Assembly (NCBI RefSeq): GCF_036059255.1
Contig: NZ_CP107947.1
Coordinates: forward strand, 5,332,001 to 5,396,000
Origin: Micromonospora sp. NBC_00389
Lineage (GTDB): Bacteria; Actinomycetota; Actinomycetes; Mycobacteriales; Micromonosporaceae
Reading direction: 5' to 3'
Length of the DNA: 64,000 nucleotides
A program made the position numbers and the translations under genes. Positions 26,687 through 36,101 of the stretch are shown here, piece by piece. The notes under the pieces were generated by a model that made no database searches, had not been told where the DNA came from, and saw nothing but the letters and a program-made list of their open reading frames with translations. Within the stretch, counting starts at the first letter, position 1; each line of letters begins with the position of its first letter.

Positions 26687-27259
26687 TCAGCCGGTGACCG
26701 CTGCCCGGTCCAGGAAGAACAGTCGCGCGCGCTTCTCCGGCAGGTCGATCAGCGGGCCGGGCTGGAACCCGGTGCGCAGCAGCCGGTCGAGGATCTTGTC
26801 GTTGCGGGCGTCCGGCTCCATCACGATTCGCAGTCGGGCCGGATCGGCGAGGACGAAGTCCAGGATCGCGCCGAGCAGCGCGCCGGTGAAGCCGCGCTCG
26901 ACCGTCACCGGTGGCCCGATCAGCAGGTGCATGCCGACGTCGCCGGGGCGCACGTCGTAGCACTCGCCGACCGGGTCGGCCTCGGGCTGGTAGGTCTGCA
27001 CCAGCGCCGCCGGCACGCCGTCGCGGTGCACGAGGTACGCGTGGTGGGTGGCCAGCGAGTCCAGGTACGCGTAGATCTCGTGCACCCGGTCGCGGCTCGC
27101 CTCGCGCATGCCCCAGAACCGGGCCCGTTCCTCGGTGACCCAGCCGTGCAGCAGGTCGACGTCCTCGTCCGGCCGCACCGGCCGGATGGTCACCACCCCG
27201 AACCCGGTGACGTCCCGCCGGTAGTGGTGCTGGTCGGCCCTCGTCGCGTCAGTACTCAT
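26687..27259 (-). CDS. Siderophore-type N-acyltransferase (GNAT/IucB-like), second copy of the locus
   Basis: A 190-residue acyltransferase. It has the layout of siderophore N-hydroxylysine or N-hydroxy-diamine acylases: TIRPVRPDEDVDLLHGWV, FWGMREASRDRV, AYLVHRDGVPAALVQTYQPEADPVG, YDVRPGDVGMHLLIGPP and the CoA-binding ERGFTGALLGAIL. It closely parallels the DesC-type gene at 37388 (shared layout around DVGMHxL and the C-terminal MEPDARN/VEPDVRN). It overlaps the penicillin-acylase gene by 11 bases, so the two are cotranscribed. Inference: it supplies an alternative acyl group to the hydroxamate siderophore. Confidence 0.85.
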   Translation of the reverse strand: MSTDATRADQHHYRRDVTGFGVVTIRPVRPDEDVDLLHGWVTEERARFWGMREASRDRVHEIYAYLDSLATHHAYLVHRDGVPAALVQTYQPEADPVGECYDVRPGDVGMHLLIGPPVTVERGFTGALLGAILDFVLADPARLRIVMEPDARNDKILDRLLRTGFQPGPLIDLPEKRARLFFLDRAAVTG

Positions 27260-29312
27260 CTCGCTCCTCGGTGAGCTGGTCCCAGTCGGTGGTCACCGGT
27301 AGCAGGTCGCCGGCCAACCACGCGGCGTTCTGGTCGCCGTGGTGCGGGTCGCCGGGCACCCCGCAGGCGCCCAGCGGGACCACCCAGCGACTGTCCTCCC
27401 GCCGCGCCAGGTCCCAGACGAAGCGCGCCGCCGGCCCGCGTGCGCACCAGTGGGTGACCCCGGGCACGCTGGAGGTGGCCAGCACGCAGTCGTGGTCGCC
27501 GTCCAGCCGGGGACCGGGCCCGGCGTCCGGATCGGGCAGCGCCCGCCACGGTGCCAGCCGGTGCAGGTCTCCCCAGCGCGTCTGTCCGTTCGCCGCACCG
27601 GTCGGGCCGGCGACCTCCTCGGCCGCCGCGCCCACCAGCGCCGCCACGTCCAAGCCGGGTAACCGGGCGGTGCCCAGCAGGTGCTCCAGCGCGTAGCCGA
27701 CCCGCGGCGTCAGCGCCAACCAGGGTGCGAACACCTCCGGGTACGCCGGCGGCTCGGCCAGCGCGGCCACCGCCGGGTGGGCGGCCAGCCGGCGGACCAC
27801 GGCCGCCCGCAGGGTGGCGAAGTCCGCGGCGTCGGTGCTGTCGGCGGCCATCCGTCGGTCCCAGCGCAGCAGCCGGTCCCGCAGCGCGGCGGCGGCCGGG
27901 CCGAGCGCGGTCACCTCGGCCAGTACGGCCAGCAGCGCGCTGGCCGAGCCGAGGTACGTGTCGGTGTGCACGGCGGCCAGCCGCTCGGGCGTCCAGCCGT
28001 CACCGGCGTCGAGCAACTCGGCGATCCGGCGCGCCCGGTGTGGCGGGGCGAACTGGACCCCGAGCGGCGCCGCCAGCCCTCGCTCGTTGGCCATCACCGC
28101 GCGGTCGACCACCTCGGCGCGGGGCAGCGGCGCGTACCAGCCGCGCCAGGCGTGCTCGGCCCGCCAGGCCGGAACCACCCGCCGGCCGTTCTCCGGATGC
28201 CGCACCGGCACCGCGCCGGCGACCCGGTGCAGCAGCCCGCCGGCGGTGTCCGCCGCCTGCACCACGTTGACCGGCTCCACCCAGTGCCGCAGCGCCCGGT
28301 CCACATCAGCCACAGTCCGGGCGCGCAGCAGCTCCGGCAGCGCCGCGAAGCCGAGCTCGGCGCGGACCCGGGGCGGGTAGCGAAGGCTGATCGCGGTCGG
28401 CTCGTCCGGCCCGCCGGCGATCACCGGCCCCCGGTCGGTCTCCACCACCTCGACCTCGACCGGGTCCGCCCCGGCCACCTCGATCATCTCGACGTGGGCG
28501 TGCGCGGGTCGCCAACCGTCCGGGCCGAGCGCCCGCACCTCGTTGCCGTGCCGGCTTAGCTGCTCGGCGTACAGGTCCTGGTAGTCGGCCATGGCGTTGG
28601 TGATGGCCCAGGCCGCCGCGCCGGTGTGCGCGAAGTGGGCGATGCCCGGCACGCCCGGCATCGCCAGCCCGACCACGTCGTACTCCGGGCAGGCCAGCCG
28701 GATCTGCTGGTAGACGCCGGGATCCTCGATGAACCGGTGCGGGTCGCCGGCGAGCAGTGCGGCGCCGGTGCCGGTCCGCCCGGGGGCGAGCAGCCACCCG
28801 TTGCTGCCGGCGACGGCCGGCCCGTCGGTGGCGAACAGGTCGACCGCGGCCGGGCCGAGCCGGTGCGCCACGTGCTCGCGCCAGAGCTTGGAGGGGAACC
28901 CGGCGAACAGGATGTGGTGGCCCAGCCAGACCGCCAGCGGGGTCCACGGCTGCCACCGGCCGGGAGTCAGCCCGGCGGCGGCGAACTCGGGCGCTCGGGC
29001 CGCCCCGGCGGCAAGACCGGCGTTCACCCCGGCCACGTACGCGGCCACCCAGGCGGCGGTGGCCGGGTCGAGCGCGGCGTGGCAGCGGCGGGCGGTGTCG
29101 TCGAGCCGGACCTGCCGGGCGAAGCGGTCCCAGCCGAGCGCGTCGACGCCGAGGAAGGCGGCGCTGGTGCCCTGGGCCCGGTGTCGCTCCACCTCAATCT
29201 GCCAGGCCCGGTCGTACGCGGTCACCCGGCCCTGCGCCGTCGCCAGGGCGAGCGGGTCGTCGGCCCGCAGGTGCGGCACGCCCCACCGGTCGCGGAAGCG
29301 TCCGGCGGTCAC
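27249..29312 (-). CDS. Penicillin-acylase family hydrolase (DesG-like)
   Basis: A 687-residue Ntn-hydrolase precursor. After an N-terminal alpha part (RDRWGVPHLRADD, YDRAWQIEVERHRAQG), the autocleavage site is VAGSNGWLL, with nucleophile Ser170 becoming the new N-terminus of the beta chain. Further family residues are HRFIEDPGVYQQ and WAITNAMADYQDLYAE. No signal peptide is evident, so it may stay in the cytoplasm. Such acylases lie beside des genes in other actinomycetes (desG), where they have been linked to supply or trimming of aryl/acyl side chains of acylated desferrioxamines. Here the same role is inferred from position. Confidence 0.88.
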   Translation of the reverse strand: MTAGRFRDRWGVPHLRADDPLALATAQGRVTAYDRAWQIEVERHRAQGTSAAFLGVDALGWDRFARQVRLDDTARRCHAALDPATAAWVAAYVAGVNAGLAAGAARAPEFAAAGLTPGRWQPWTPLAVWLGHHILFAGFPSKLWREHVAHRLGPAAVDLFATDGPAVAGSNGWLLAPGRTGTGAALLAGDPHRFIEDPGVYQQIRLACPEYDVVGLAMPGVPGIAHFAHTGAAAWAITNAMADYQDLYAEQLSRHGNEVRALGPDGWRPAHAHVEMIEVAGADPVEVEVVETDRGPVIAGGPDEPTAISLRYPPRVRAELGFAALPELLRARTVADVDRALRHWVEPVNVVQAADTAGGLLHRVAGAVPVRHPENGRRVVPAWRAEHAWRGWYAPLPRAEVVDRAVMANERGLAAPLGVQFAPPHRARRIAELLDAGDGWTPERLAAVHTDTYLGSASALLAVLAEVTALGPAAAALRDRLLRWDRRMAADSTDAADFATLRAAVVRRLAAHPAVAALAEPPAYPEVFAPWLALTPRVGYALEHLLGTARLPGLDVAALVGAAAEEVAGPTGAANGQTRWGDLHRLAPWRALPDPDAGPGPRLDGDHDCVLATSSVPGVTHWCARGPAARFVWDLARREDSRWVVPLGACGVPGDPHHGDQNAAWLAGDLLPVTTDWDQLTEERDEY

Positions 29313-29367
29313 GCCGCCGCCATCCGGTACGGGCGGGTCGTCGCGCCGGTCACCCGGCGCGCGCGGG

Positions 29368-30192
29368 TCACGCCGGCTCCGGGGCGGGCGCGGTGGCCCG
29401 GCGCCGGGCGGCGGGGATGACCAGCGGGGTGCCGGTCTCGGGGTCGTCGATCACCCGGCAGGGCAGCCCGAAAACCTCGGCCACCAGGTCGGCGGTGACC
29501 ACCGACGCCGGCTCCCCGGCGGCCACCACCCGCCCGTCGCGCATGGCGATCAGGTGGGTGGCGTAGCGGGCCGCGTGATTGAGGTCGTGCAGCACCGCGA
29601 CCAGCGTGCGTCCCTGCTCCTCGTGTAGCCGGGCGCAGAGGTCCAGGATCTCGATCTGGTGGGCGATGTCGAGGTACGTGGTCGGCTCGTCGAGCAGCAG
29701 CAGCGGGGTCTGCTGGGCCAGCGCCATGGCGATCCAGACCCGCTGCCGCTGGCCGCCGGAGAGCTCGTCCACCGGCCGGTCGGCGAGGTCGTCGACCCCG
29801 GTGGCGGCCATCGACTCCTCGACCACCCGCTCGTCCTCGCGCGACCACTGCCGCAGCAACCCCTGGTGGGGGTAGCGGCCTCGGGCGACCAGCTCGGCGA
29901 CGCTGATCCCGTCGGGCGCGATCGACGACTGCGGCAGCAGGCCGAGGGTGCGGGCCACCTTCCGGGCGGGCAGGTCGTGGATGTCCCGGCCGTCCAGCAG
30001 GACCGTTCCGACGGTCGGGCGCAGCATCCGGGACAGCGCCCGCAGCAGGGTCGACTTGCCGCAGGCGTTCGGGCCGATGATCACGGTGAACGACTGGTCG
30101 GGCACCGCCACGGTCAGGTCTTCGGCGATCGTGCGCCGGTCGTAGGCGAGGGTCAGCGCGGTGCCGCCGAGCCGGGAACTGCCGGGGTGCAT
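29368..30192 (-). CDS. fepC: Ferric-siderophore ABC transporter ATPase
   Basis: A 274-residue ATPase from ATG 30192, with GGAG just upstream; an upstream in-frame ATG at 30225 overlaps the permease. It has Walker A GPNACGKST, signature LSGGQRQRVWIAMALAQ, Walker B LLLLDEPTTYLDIAHQ and switch His in VLHDLNHAARYA. These are the hallmark of FepC/FecE-type iron-chelate importers. It energises the two FecCD permeases encoded upstream. Order on the minus strand is permease, permease, ATPase. Confidence 0.95.
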   Translation of the reverse strand: MHPGSSRLGGTALTLAYDRRTIAEDLTVAVPDQSFTVIIGPNACGKSTLLRALSRMLRPTVGTVLLDGRDIHDLPARKVARTLGLLPQSSIAPDGISVAELVARGRYPHQGLLRQWSREDERVVEESMAATGVDDLADRPVDELSGGQRQRVWIAMALAQQTPLLLLDEPTTYLDIAHQIEILDLCARLHEEQGRTLVAVLHDLNHAARYATHLIAMRDGRVVAAGEPASVVTADLVAEVFGLPCRVIDDPETGTPLVIPAARRRATAPAPEPA

Positions 30193-30221
30193 GGGTGCTC
30201 CTTCGAAGGCGTCGCGGGTGT

Positions 30222-31250
30222 TCACAGCCGACCCGCCCGGCGTTCCATGGCCAGCAGCCAGACCAGGTAGCCGCCGCCGATCACTCCGGTCACCACACCG
30301 ACCGGAAGCTGGTGCCCGGCGAACGCGCGCTGAGCCAGCAGGTCGGCGCCGACCAACAGCGCCGCGCCGACCGCCATCGACGGCAGCAGGTTCGGGCCGG
30401 GCGCCCGGGTCAGCCGCTTCGTCACGTGCGGCGCGACGAGCGCCACGAAGGACACCGGTCCTGCGGCGGCCGCCGCGAACGAGACGAGGAGCACCGCCGC
30501 GGCCAGCAGGATCAGGCGTAGCTGGCGTACCGGCACACCGAGGGCGCTGGCCGTGTCGTCGCCCAGCTCCATCATCCGCAGCGCCGGGCCGCAGCCGACG
30601 AGCACCAGCGGTCCCAGCACGGCGGTGACGACGAGCAGTGGCCCGGCGTTGGCCCAGCCCCGCCCGTCCAGGCTGCCAGTCAGCCAGAGCACCGCGCGGG
30701 CGGCGTCCATCAGCGGTGCCCGGGTCAGCAGGTAGCCGTTGACGCCGGTGAGAATCGCGGCGACGCCGATGCCGACCAGGATCAGCCGGTAGCCGTGCAC
30801 CCCGCGCCGCCAGGCGAGGGCGTAGATCAACAGGCCGGTGGCGAGCCCGCCGGCCACCGCCGCGCCGGCCAGCGCCAGGCTGCCGCCGCCGAGGACGACC
30901 ACCACCAGCGCGCCGGTCGACGCGCCCTGGGTGAAGCCGAGCACGTCCGGGCTGCCGAGCGGGTTGCGCACCAGCGACTGGAACACGGTGCCGGCCAGCG
31001 CCAGCGCCGCGCCGACCAGCAGCGCGGTGACCAGCCGGGGCAGCCGCAGCTCGTTCACGATGAAATGCTCCGCCGGGGTGCCGCCGCCGGTGAGCGTACG
31101 CAGCACGTCGGCCGGGCCCATCGGGTAGTCGCCGCTGCCCATGGCCACCAGGCCCAGCCCGGCGGCGAGTAGCGCGGCGCCGGCGCCAACGGCCAGCGCG
31201 CGGGGGCGGAACCGCAGCGAAAGCCCGCCAGGGGTACGGATGACGGTCAC
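30222..31250 (-). CDS. fepG: Ferric-siderophore ABC transporter permease (FecCD)
   Basis: A 342-residue BtuC/FecCD-fold permease with nine to ten helices. Visible signatures are LRLPRLVTALLVGAALALAG followed by FQSLVRNPLGSPDVLGFTQG, and the late VSFVALVAPHVTKRL coupling region. It forms a heterodimer with the next upstream permease and docks the binding lipoprotein encoded across the divergent promoter. A 76-bp gap separates the two permease genes. Confidence 0.94.
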   Translation of the reverse strand: MTVIRTPGGLSLRFRPRALAVGAGAALLAAGLGLVAMGSGDYPMGPADVLRTLTGGGTPAEHFIVNELRLPRLVTALLVGAALALAGTVFQSLVRNPLGSPDVLGFTQGASTGALVVVVLGGGSLALAGAAVAGGLATGLLIYALAWRRGVHGYRLILVGIGVAAILTGVNGYLLTRAPLMDAARAVLWLTGSLDGRGWANAGPLLVVTAVLGPLVLVGCGPALRMMELGDDTASALGVPVRQLRLILLAAAVLLVSFAAAAAGPVSFVALVAPHVTKRLTRAPGPNLLPSMAVGAALLVGADLLAQRAFAGHQLPVGVVTGVIGGGYLVWLLAMERRAGRL

Positions 31251-31326
31251 GCCACAGCTCCGCTTCGCTCCGCGGTGGCGCGACGCGCCACGGTGCTGAG
31301 CCTGCTAGTTCGCTCGCTGTGCTCGC

Positions 31327-32367
31327 TCACGGGTGGGCCACCCGCCCGCGGGCGACCAGCCAGAGGAAGAGCGGGCCGCCCAGCACGGCGGTCACCATGC
31401 CGACCTGGAGTTCACCCGGTCGGCCCAGCACCCGGCCCAGCACGTCGGCGCCGAGCAGCAGCACCGGGGAGAGCACCGCGCAGTACGGCAGCAGCCAGCG
31501 CAGGTCGGGGCCGGTCAGGGCCCGGACCAGGTGCGGCACCAGCAGCCCGACGAAGACGATCGGGCCGCAGGCGGCGGTCGCCGCTCCGCAGAGCAGGGTG
31601 ACCGCGACGATCACGGCGGCCCGGATCAGCGCGGGTCGGGCACCCAGGGCCCGTGCCGCGTCGTCGCCGAGCGCGAGGGCGTTCAGCGGGCGGGCGGCGC
31701 CGAGCGCGACCAGCAGGCCGACCAGGATGAACGGCAGCACCCGGGTCACGGTCGCGGAGTCCGCGCTGGCCAGTGAGCCGACCGTCCAGAACCGCAGCCG
31801 CTCCAACGAGGCGGTGTCCAGCAGCATCACCGCGCTCACGTACGAGTAGAGGGTGGCGTTCAGCGCCGCGCCGGCCAGTGCGAGGCGGGCCGGGGTGGCG
31901 CCGCGTCCGCCACCCACGGCGTAGACCAGCGCGGTGACCACGGCCGCGCCGAGCAGCGCGAACCAGACGTACCCGCCGATGGCGGTGACGCCCAGGAAGG
32001 CGGCGGCGGTGGCGACGGCGGCGGACGCGCCGGCGTTGATGCCGAGCAGCCCGGGGTCGGCCAGCGGGTTGCGGGTGAGGGCCTGCATCACCGCGCCGGC
32101 GACTCCGAGCGCCGCGCCGGCGAGCAGCCCGAGCAGGGTGCGCGGTAGGCGCATCCGGTGCACCACGGCGTACTCGGCAGCGTCGTGGTGCAGCAACCCG
32201 GACCAGACGTCGCCGAGCGGCATGGCCTTCGCGCCGACGGCGATGCTGAGCAGGAGGACCACGCCGAGCAGCGCCACGGCGCCGACCAGGCCGGCGGCGC
32301 GGGCCGCCTGGCGACCGCGCCGCGCCGGCGGTGGTGCGGGGGGTGGTGCCGCCGACCCATCCGGCAC
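31327..32367 (-). CDS. fepD: Ferric-siderophore ABC transporter permease (FecCD)
   Basis: A 346-residue permease if GTG 32367 is used. The frame also allows TTG 32451, but that codon lies in the promoter a few bases from the iron box and has no ribosome site. After a Pro/Ala/Arg-rich cytoplasmic start come helices with LSIAVGAKAMPL, MRLPRTLLGLLAGAALGVAG, ALTRNPLADPGLLGINAGA and IVFVGLLVPHLVRAL, all family signatures. It is the first gene of the minus-strand uptake arm, hence directly under the iron box at 32456-32474. Confidence 0.9.
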   Translation of the reverse strand: MPDGSAAPPPAPPPARRGRQAARAAGLVGAVALLGVVLLLSIAVGAKAMPLGDVWSGLLHHDAAEYAVVHRMRLPRTLLGLLAGAALGVAGAVMQALTRNPLADPGLLGINAGASAAVATAAAFLGVTAIGGYVWFALLGAAVVTALVYAVGGGRGATPARLALAGAALNATLYSYVSAVMLLDTASLERLRFWTVGSLASADSATVTRVLPFILVGLLVALGAARPLNALALGDDAARALGARPALIRAAVIVAVTLLCGAATAACGPIVFVGLLVPHLVRALTGPDLRWLLPYCAVLSPVLLLGADVLGRVLGRPGELQVGMVTAVLGGPLFLWLVARGRVAHP

Positions 32368-32444
32368 GGATCGTGCCGAGCGGATGACGGAGGGTGTGGC
32401 GTCCAGTGTGGGCTCCGGGGGTGTGGCGACACGGCGTACCGCTG

Positions 32445-32476
32445 TTGACAAAGGCCGAGGTTAGGCTAACCTAACC
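32445..32476. promoter_or_regulatory. DmdR/IdeR-type iron box overlapping divergent promoters
   Basis: Positions 32456-32474 match the 19-bp actinobacterial iron-box palindrome (TTAGG..CCTAA type) at 17 of 19 bases, including the core GGTTAGGCTAACC. For the plus-strand genes a perfect -35 TTGACA (32445-32450) and -10-like TAACCT (32467-32472) are spaced by 16, so the repressor would cover the -10. Iron-loaded DmdR/IdeR should shut both arms: permeases and ATPase on one side, binding protein, reductase and probably des genes on the other. Confidence 0.88.
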
Positions 32477-32524
32477 CCGCTGTCCTGGTCGACCCCGGCC
32501 ATCCCCTGATCGAAAGACGACACC

Positions 32525-33556
32525 ATGCCCGATGCTCTGTCCGCCCGTCGCCTCTCTCGCCGTGGGCTGCTGGCCGCCGGTGGCGCCGCCACGCTGGCCG
32601 CCCTGCTCGCCGGCTGCGGCAAGGACGACGACGCAAAGCCCGCTGCCAGCAACGGAAGTGGTCCCTGGTCGTTCACCGACGACCGCAACCAGAAGATCGA
32701 CGCAGCGGCCCGCCCGGCCCGCGTGGTCGCCTTCACCGGCGTGGCGGCGGCCCTGGTCGACTTCGGTCTCAACAAGCAGATCGTCGGCGTGTTCGGCGAG
32801 ACCAAGCGCGCCGACGGCACGGCCGACCCGCAGGCCGGTGACCTGAACGTCGAGTCGGTGGAGATCCTCGGCAACGTGTGGGGCGAGTTCAGCCTGGAGA
32901 AGTACGCGGCGCTGCGCCCCGAGCTGCTGGTCACCCACATGTACGACCCGGACGCCCTCTGGTACGTGCCGGACGAGAGCAAGGCCAAGATCCTGCCGCT
33001 GGCGCCCAGCGTGGCGATCACCACCGCCCGGGTGCCGATGACCAAGCCGATCGAGCGGTACGCCGCCCTGGCCGAGTCGCTCGGCGCCGACCTGACGGCC
33101 AAGAAGGTCACCGACGCGAAGGCCCGCTTCGACGCCGCCTCCGAGGCGGTCCGCCAGGCGGTCAAGGCCAACCCGGGTATCAAGGTGATGGCCTGCTCCG
33201 GCAGCCCCGACCTGTTCTACGTCTCCAACCCCAAGGTGAGCACCGACCTGATGTACTTCGCCGAGCTGGGCGTGGACATCGTGATCCCCACCAAGCTCGA
33301 AGCCGGCGACTACTTCGAGGCGCTCAGCTGGGAGAACACCGCCAAGTTCCCGGCCGACCTGATCCTGCTGGACAACCGCAGCACCGCCCTGCAGCCCAAG
33401 GACCTCGCGGCCAAGCCCACCTGGCAGCAGCTGCCGGCAGTCAAGACCAACCAGGTGACCCCGTGGGACGCGGTGCCCCGCTTCTCGTACGCCGGGTCCG
33501 CGCCACTGCTGGAGAACCTCGCCACCGCCATCCGGAACGCGAAGAAGGTCAGCTGA
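32525..33556 (+). CDS. Ferric-siderophore-binding lipoprotein (FecB/FepB family, DesE-like)
   Basis: A 343-residue exported lipoprotein. The signal carries an RR pair (ARRLSRRGLLAAGG) and a lipobox LLAGC at about 27-31. The mature part is a type III binding fold with PARVVAFTGVAAALVDFG, LRPELLVTHMYD and a long connecting helix (YAALAESLGADLTAKKVTD). Lys/Asp-rich surface and length suit hydroxamate-ferric complexes. It is the first plus-strand gene after the iron box and presents ferrioxamine-type chelates to the FecCD importer. The next gene starts after 4 bases. Confidence 0.94.
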   Translation: MPDALSARRLSRRGLLAAGGAATLAALLAGCGKDDDAKPAASNGSGPWSFTDDRNQKIDAAARPARVVAFTGVAAALVDFGLNKQIVGVFGETKRADGTADPQAGDLNVESVEILGNVWGEFSLEKYAALRPELLVTHMYDPDALWYVPDESKAKILPLAPSVAITTARVPMTKPIERYAALAESLGADLTAKKVTDAKARFDAASEAVRQAVKANPGIKVMACSGSPDLFYVSNPKVSTDLMYFAELGVDIVIPTKLEAGDYFEALSWENTAKFPADLILLDNRSTALQPKDLAAKPTWQQLPAVKTNQVTPWDAVPRFSYAGSAPLLENLATAIRNAKKVS

Positions 33557-33560
33557 CGCC

Positions 33561-34418
33561 ATGAGTACGAGCACCGTCGAGCCCGTCGCCCTCCAGTACC
33601 GCTTCTTCGCCGCGCACGTCGTCCGGGCCCGCCGGGTCGGGGCTTCACTGGTACGGGTCACACTCGGCGGTGCGGAGCTGGCCGGGTTCGCCGGCGGCGG
33701 CCGGGACCAGAGCGTCTCGCTGTTCCTGCCGCACCCCGGACAGGACGCCCCGGTGGTGCCGATCGAGCTGAGCGACGACTGGTTCGGCGCCTGGCGGGCA
33801 CTTCCGCCGGACATCCGCGCGGTGATGCGCTCGTACACCATCCGGGAGCACCGCCCGGCCGCCGCCGAGGTGGACATCGATTTCGTCAGCCACGGTGACA
33901 CCGGCCCCGCCTCGCGCTGGGCCGGTCAGGCCGGGCTCGGTGACCGGTTACTGCTGCTCGGCCCGGCCGTGCGGGACAACCGCAGCGTCTGCTTCCGCCC
34001 GCCGGACGACACCGACGTCGTCCTGCTGGCCGCCGACGAGACCGCGCTGCCGGCCGCCGCCGGCATCCTTGCCTGGCTGCCCGCCGGCACCCGGGTCCGC
34101 GCCTGGATCGAGGTGCCGGCCGCCGCCGACATCGGAGAGCTGCCCACCGCGGCGGACGCCGAGATCAGGTGGATCGTGCGGGGCAGCACCCCACCCGGCA
34201 GCGACCTGCTGGTCACCGCGATCCGCAGCGCCCGGCTGCCCGCCGACACCCCGTACGCCTGGATCGCCGGTGAATCCGGCGCGGTGCGGGCACTGCGCCG
34301 GCACCTGGTCGGCGAGCGGGGCATCGACCGCCGACGGGTGACCTTCGCCGGCTACTGGCGACGCGGGGCATCCGAGGAAGACCTGCGCGCCGAGGCGCTC
34401 GTCGGCGCCACCGCCTGA
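33561..34418 (+). CDS. Siderophore-interacting protein, FAD-dependent ferric reductase (DesH/ViuB-like)
   Basis: A 285-residue cytoplasmic protein of the SIP family that releases iron from imported ferric siderophore by reduction. It has the FAD-binding RSYTIREHRP (RxYTxR motif), an NAD(P)H domain with VLLAADETALPA, IAGESGAVRALRRHL, and the C-terminal VTFAGYWRRG that ends nearly all SIP proteins. It lies four bases after the binding-lipoprotein gene. A strong hairpin follows it before desA. Confidence 0.93.
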   Translation: MSTSTVEPVALQYRFFAAHVVRARRVGASLVRVTLGGAELAGFAGGGRDQSVSLFLPHPGQDAPVVPIELSDDWFGAWRALPPDIRAVMRSYTIREHRPAAAEVDIDFVSHGDTGPASRWAGQAGLGDRLLLLGPAVRDNRSVCFRPPDDTDVVLLAADETALPAAAGILAWLPAGTRVRAWIEVPAAADIGELPTAADAEIRWIVRGSTPPGSDLLVTAIRSARLPADTPYAWIAGESGAVRALRRHLVGERGIDRRRVTFAGYWRRGASEEDLRAEALVGATA

Positions 34419-34445
34419 GCGGCGACCCATCTGAAGGCAGCACGG

Positions 34446-34473
34446 CCCCCGGCGTGCACGAACGCGCCGGGGG
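34446..34473 (+). terminator. Hairpin between reductase gene and desA
   Basis: The stem CCCCCGGCG (34446-34454) pairs perfectly with CGCCGGGGG (34465-34473) around a 10-base loop, inside a 97-bp gap. It could end the uptake transcript or act as an attenuator that lowers readthrough into desABCD. No second iron box or obvious promoter is visible in this gap. Confidence 0.55.
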
Positions 34474-34515
34474 AGGGTTCCGGCTGCCCATCGTCGAGAA
34501 CGTGGAGGACATCCC

Positions 34516-36066
34516 GTGACCGTGCCGACGTACCCCGTCAAGACCACCGCACCGCCACCGGCACCGGCTGCCGCTCCGGCCGCCGCGCGAGCCCAGCTGC
34601 TCCACGACGGATCGGTCGAGCAGTACCGGCGGACACTCGCCGCCGGCGTCGACCGGGTCGCCCGCCGGGTGGCCACCGTGGACCAGCCCGGCACCGGGAT
34701 CACCCCAGCCGAGCTGGCCCCCCTGGTCAACCGCGTCGACCTGGACCGGCCGCTCGGCGACGCCACCGCCGCGCTGGACGAGCTGGAGGACGTCTACCTG
34801 CACGACGCCGTCTGGTTCCACCACCCCCGCTACCTCGCCCACCTCAACTGCCCGGTGGCCATCCCGGCGCTGCTCGGCGAGGCGGTGCTCACCGCGGTCA
34901 ACTCCTCGCTGGACACCTGGGACCAGAGCGCCGGGGCCACCCTCATCGAGCGGCGGTTGATCGACTGGACCGCCAACCGGATCGGCCTCGGCCCGAACGC
35001 CGACGGCGTGTTCACCAGCGGGGGCAGCCAGTCCAACCTGCACGCGCTGCTGCTGGCCCGCGAGGAGGCGTGCGCCGCCGCGACCAGCCCGGCGGACCGC
35101 GCCGAACTGCTGCCCCGGCTGCGCGTCATCACCTCCGCGGCCGGCCACTTCAGCGTGCAGAAGTCGGCCAAGCTGCTCGGCCTCGCCCCGGACGCGGTGA
35201 TCGCGGTGTCCACCGACCCGCAGCGGCGGATCCGGCCCGCCGCCGTCCGCGACGAGATCGCCCGGTGCCGGCAGGCCGGGCTGGTGGTGATGGCCGTCGT
35301 CGGCACCGCCGGCACCACCGACTTCGGCTCCATCGACCCGCTCGCCGAGCTGGCCGGGATCTGCGCGGCGGCCGGCGTCTGGCTGCACGTGGACGCCGCG
35401 TACGGCTGCGGGCTGCTGGTCTCGCCGACCCGCCGGCACCTGCTCGACGGCATCGAGCGGGCCGACTCGGTGACCGTCGACTACCACAAGTCGTTCTTCC
35501 AGCCGGTCAGCTCCAGCGCGCTGCTGGTCCGCGACCGGCAGGTGCTGCGGCACGCCACCTACCACGCCGACTACCTCAACCCGGCGCGCATGGTGGAGCA
35601 GCGGATCCCCAACCAGGTCGACAAGAGCCTGCAGACCACCCGCCGCTTCGACGCGCTGAAGCTCTGGCTGACCCTGCGGGTGATGGGCCCGGACGCGCTC
35701 GGCGCGCTCTTCGACGAGGTGGTCGACCGGGCCGCCGACGCCTGGGAGTTGGTCAGCGAGGACCCCCGCTTCGAGGTGGTCACCCGCTCGGCGCTCAGCA
35801 CGGTGGTCTTCCGCTACCTGCCCACCGGCCAGGGCCGGGAGCTGGCCGACGCGGCCAACCTGCACGCCCGGGAGGCGCTGGCCGCCTCCGGTGCCGCGCT
35901 GGTCGCCAGCACCCGGGTGGACGGGCGGCACTTCCTGAAGTTCACCCTGCTCAACCCGGCCACCACGGTCGAGGACGTCGGGCACGTGCTCGAACTGATC
36001 GCGACCCACGCCGGCCGGTACGTGCACGACCGCGCCGCCGCTGACCTGACCTGCCACGTCGGCTGA
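34516..36066 (+). CDS. desA: PLP-dependent L-lysine decarboxylase (DesA)
   Basis: A 516-residue group II decarboxylase that makes cadaverine, the first step of desferrioxamine synthesis. PLP-fold markers are [33 protein letters not shown], the HVDAAYGCG strand with the cofactor-binding Asp, and the Schiff-base lysine in [12 protein letters not shown] (Lys325). It starts at GTG 34516 and ends just before desB. Order A-B-C-D with overlaps identifies the pathway rather than an aromatic amino-acid decarboxylase. Confidence 0.94.
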   Translation: MTVPTYPVKTTAPPPAPAAAPAAARAQLLHDGSVEQYRRTLAAGVDRVARRVATVDQPGTGITPAELAPLVNRVDLDRPLGDATAALDELEDVYLHDAVWFHHPRYLAHLNCPVAIPALLGEAVLTAVNSSLDTWDQSAGATLIERRLIDWTANRIGLGPNADGVFTSGGSQSNLHALLLAREEACAAATSPADRAELLPRLRVITSAAGHFSVQKSAKLLGLAPDAVIAVSTDPQRRIRPAAVRDEIARCRQAGLVVMAVVGTAGTTDFGSIDPLAELAGICAAAGVWLHVDAAYGCGLLVSPTRRHLLDGIERADSVTVDYHKSFFQPVSSSALLVRDRQVLRHATYHADYLNPARMVEQRIPNQVDKSLQTTRRFDALKLWLTLRVMGPDALGALFDEVVDRAADAWELVSEDPRFEVVTRSALSTVVFRYLPTGQGRELADAANLHAREALAASGAALVASTRVDGRHFLKFTLLNPATTVEDVGHVLELIATHAGRYVHDRAAADLTCHVG

Positions 36067-36101
36067 TGCCGGTGTCCCCGAACCCGCGGCTGGAGGGCCG
36101 G

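Noticed and set aside
32367..32451. TTG 32451 as start of the first FecCD permease
   Set aside because: It lies within the -35 region and almost touches the iron box, leaving no leader or ribosome site. GTG 32367 gives a normal-length protein.
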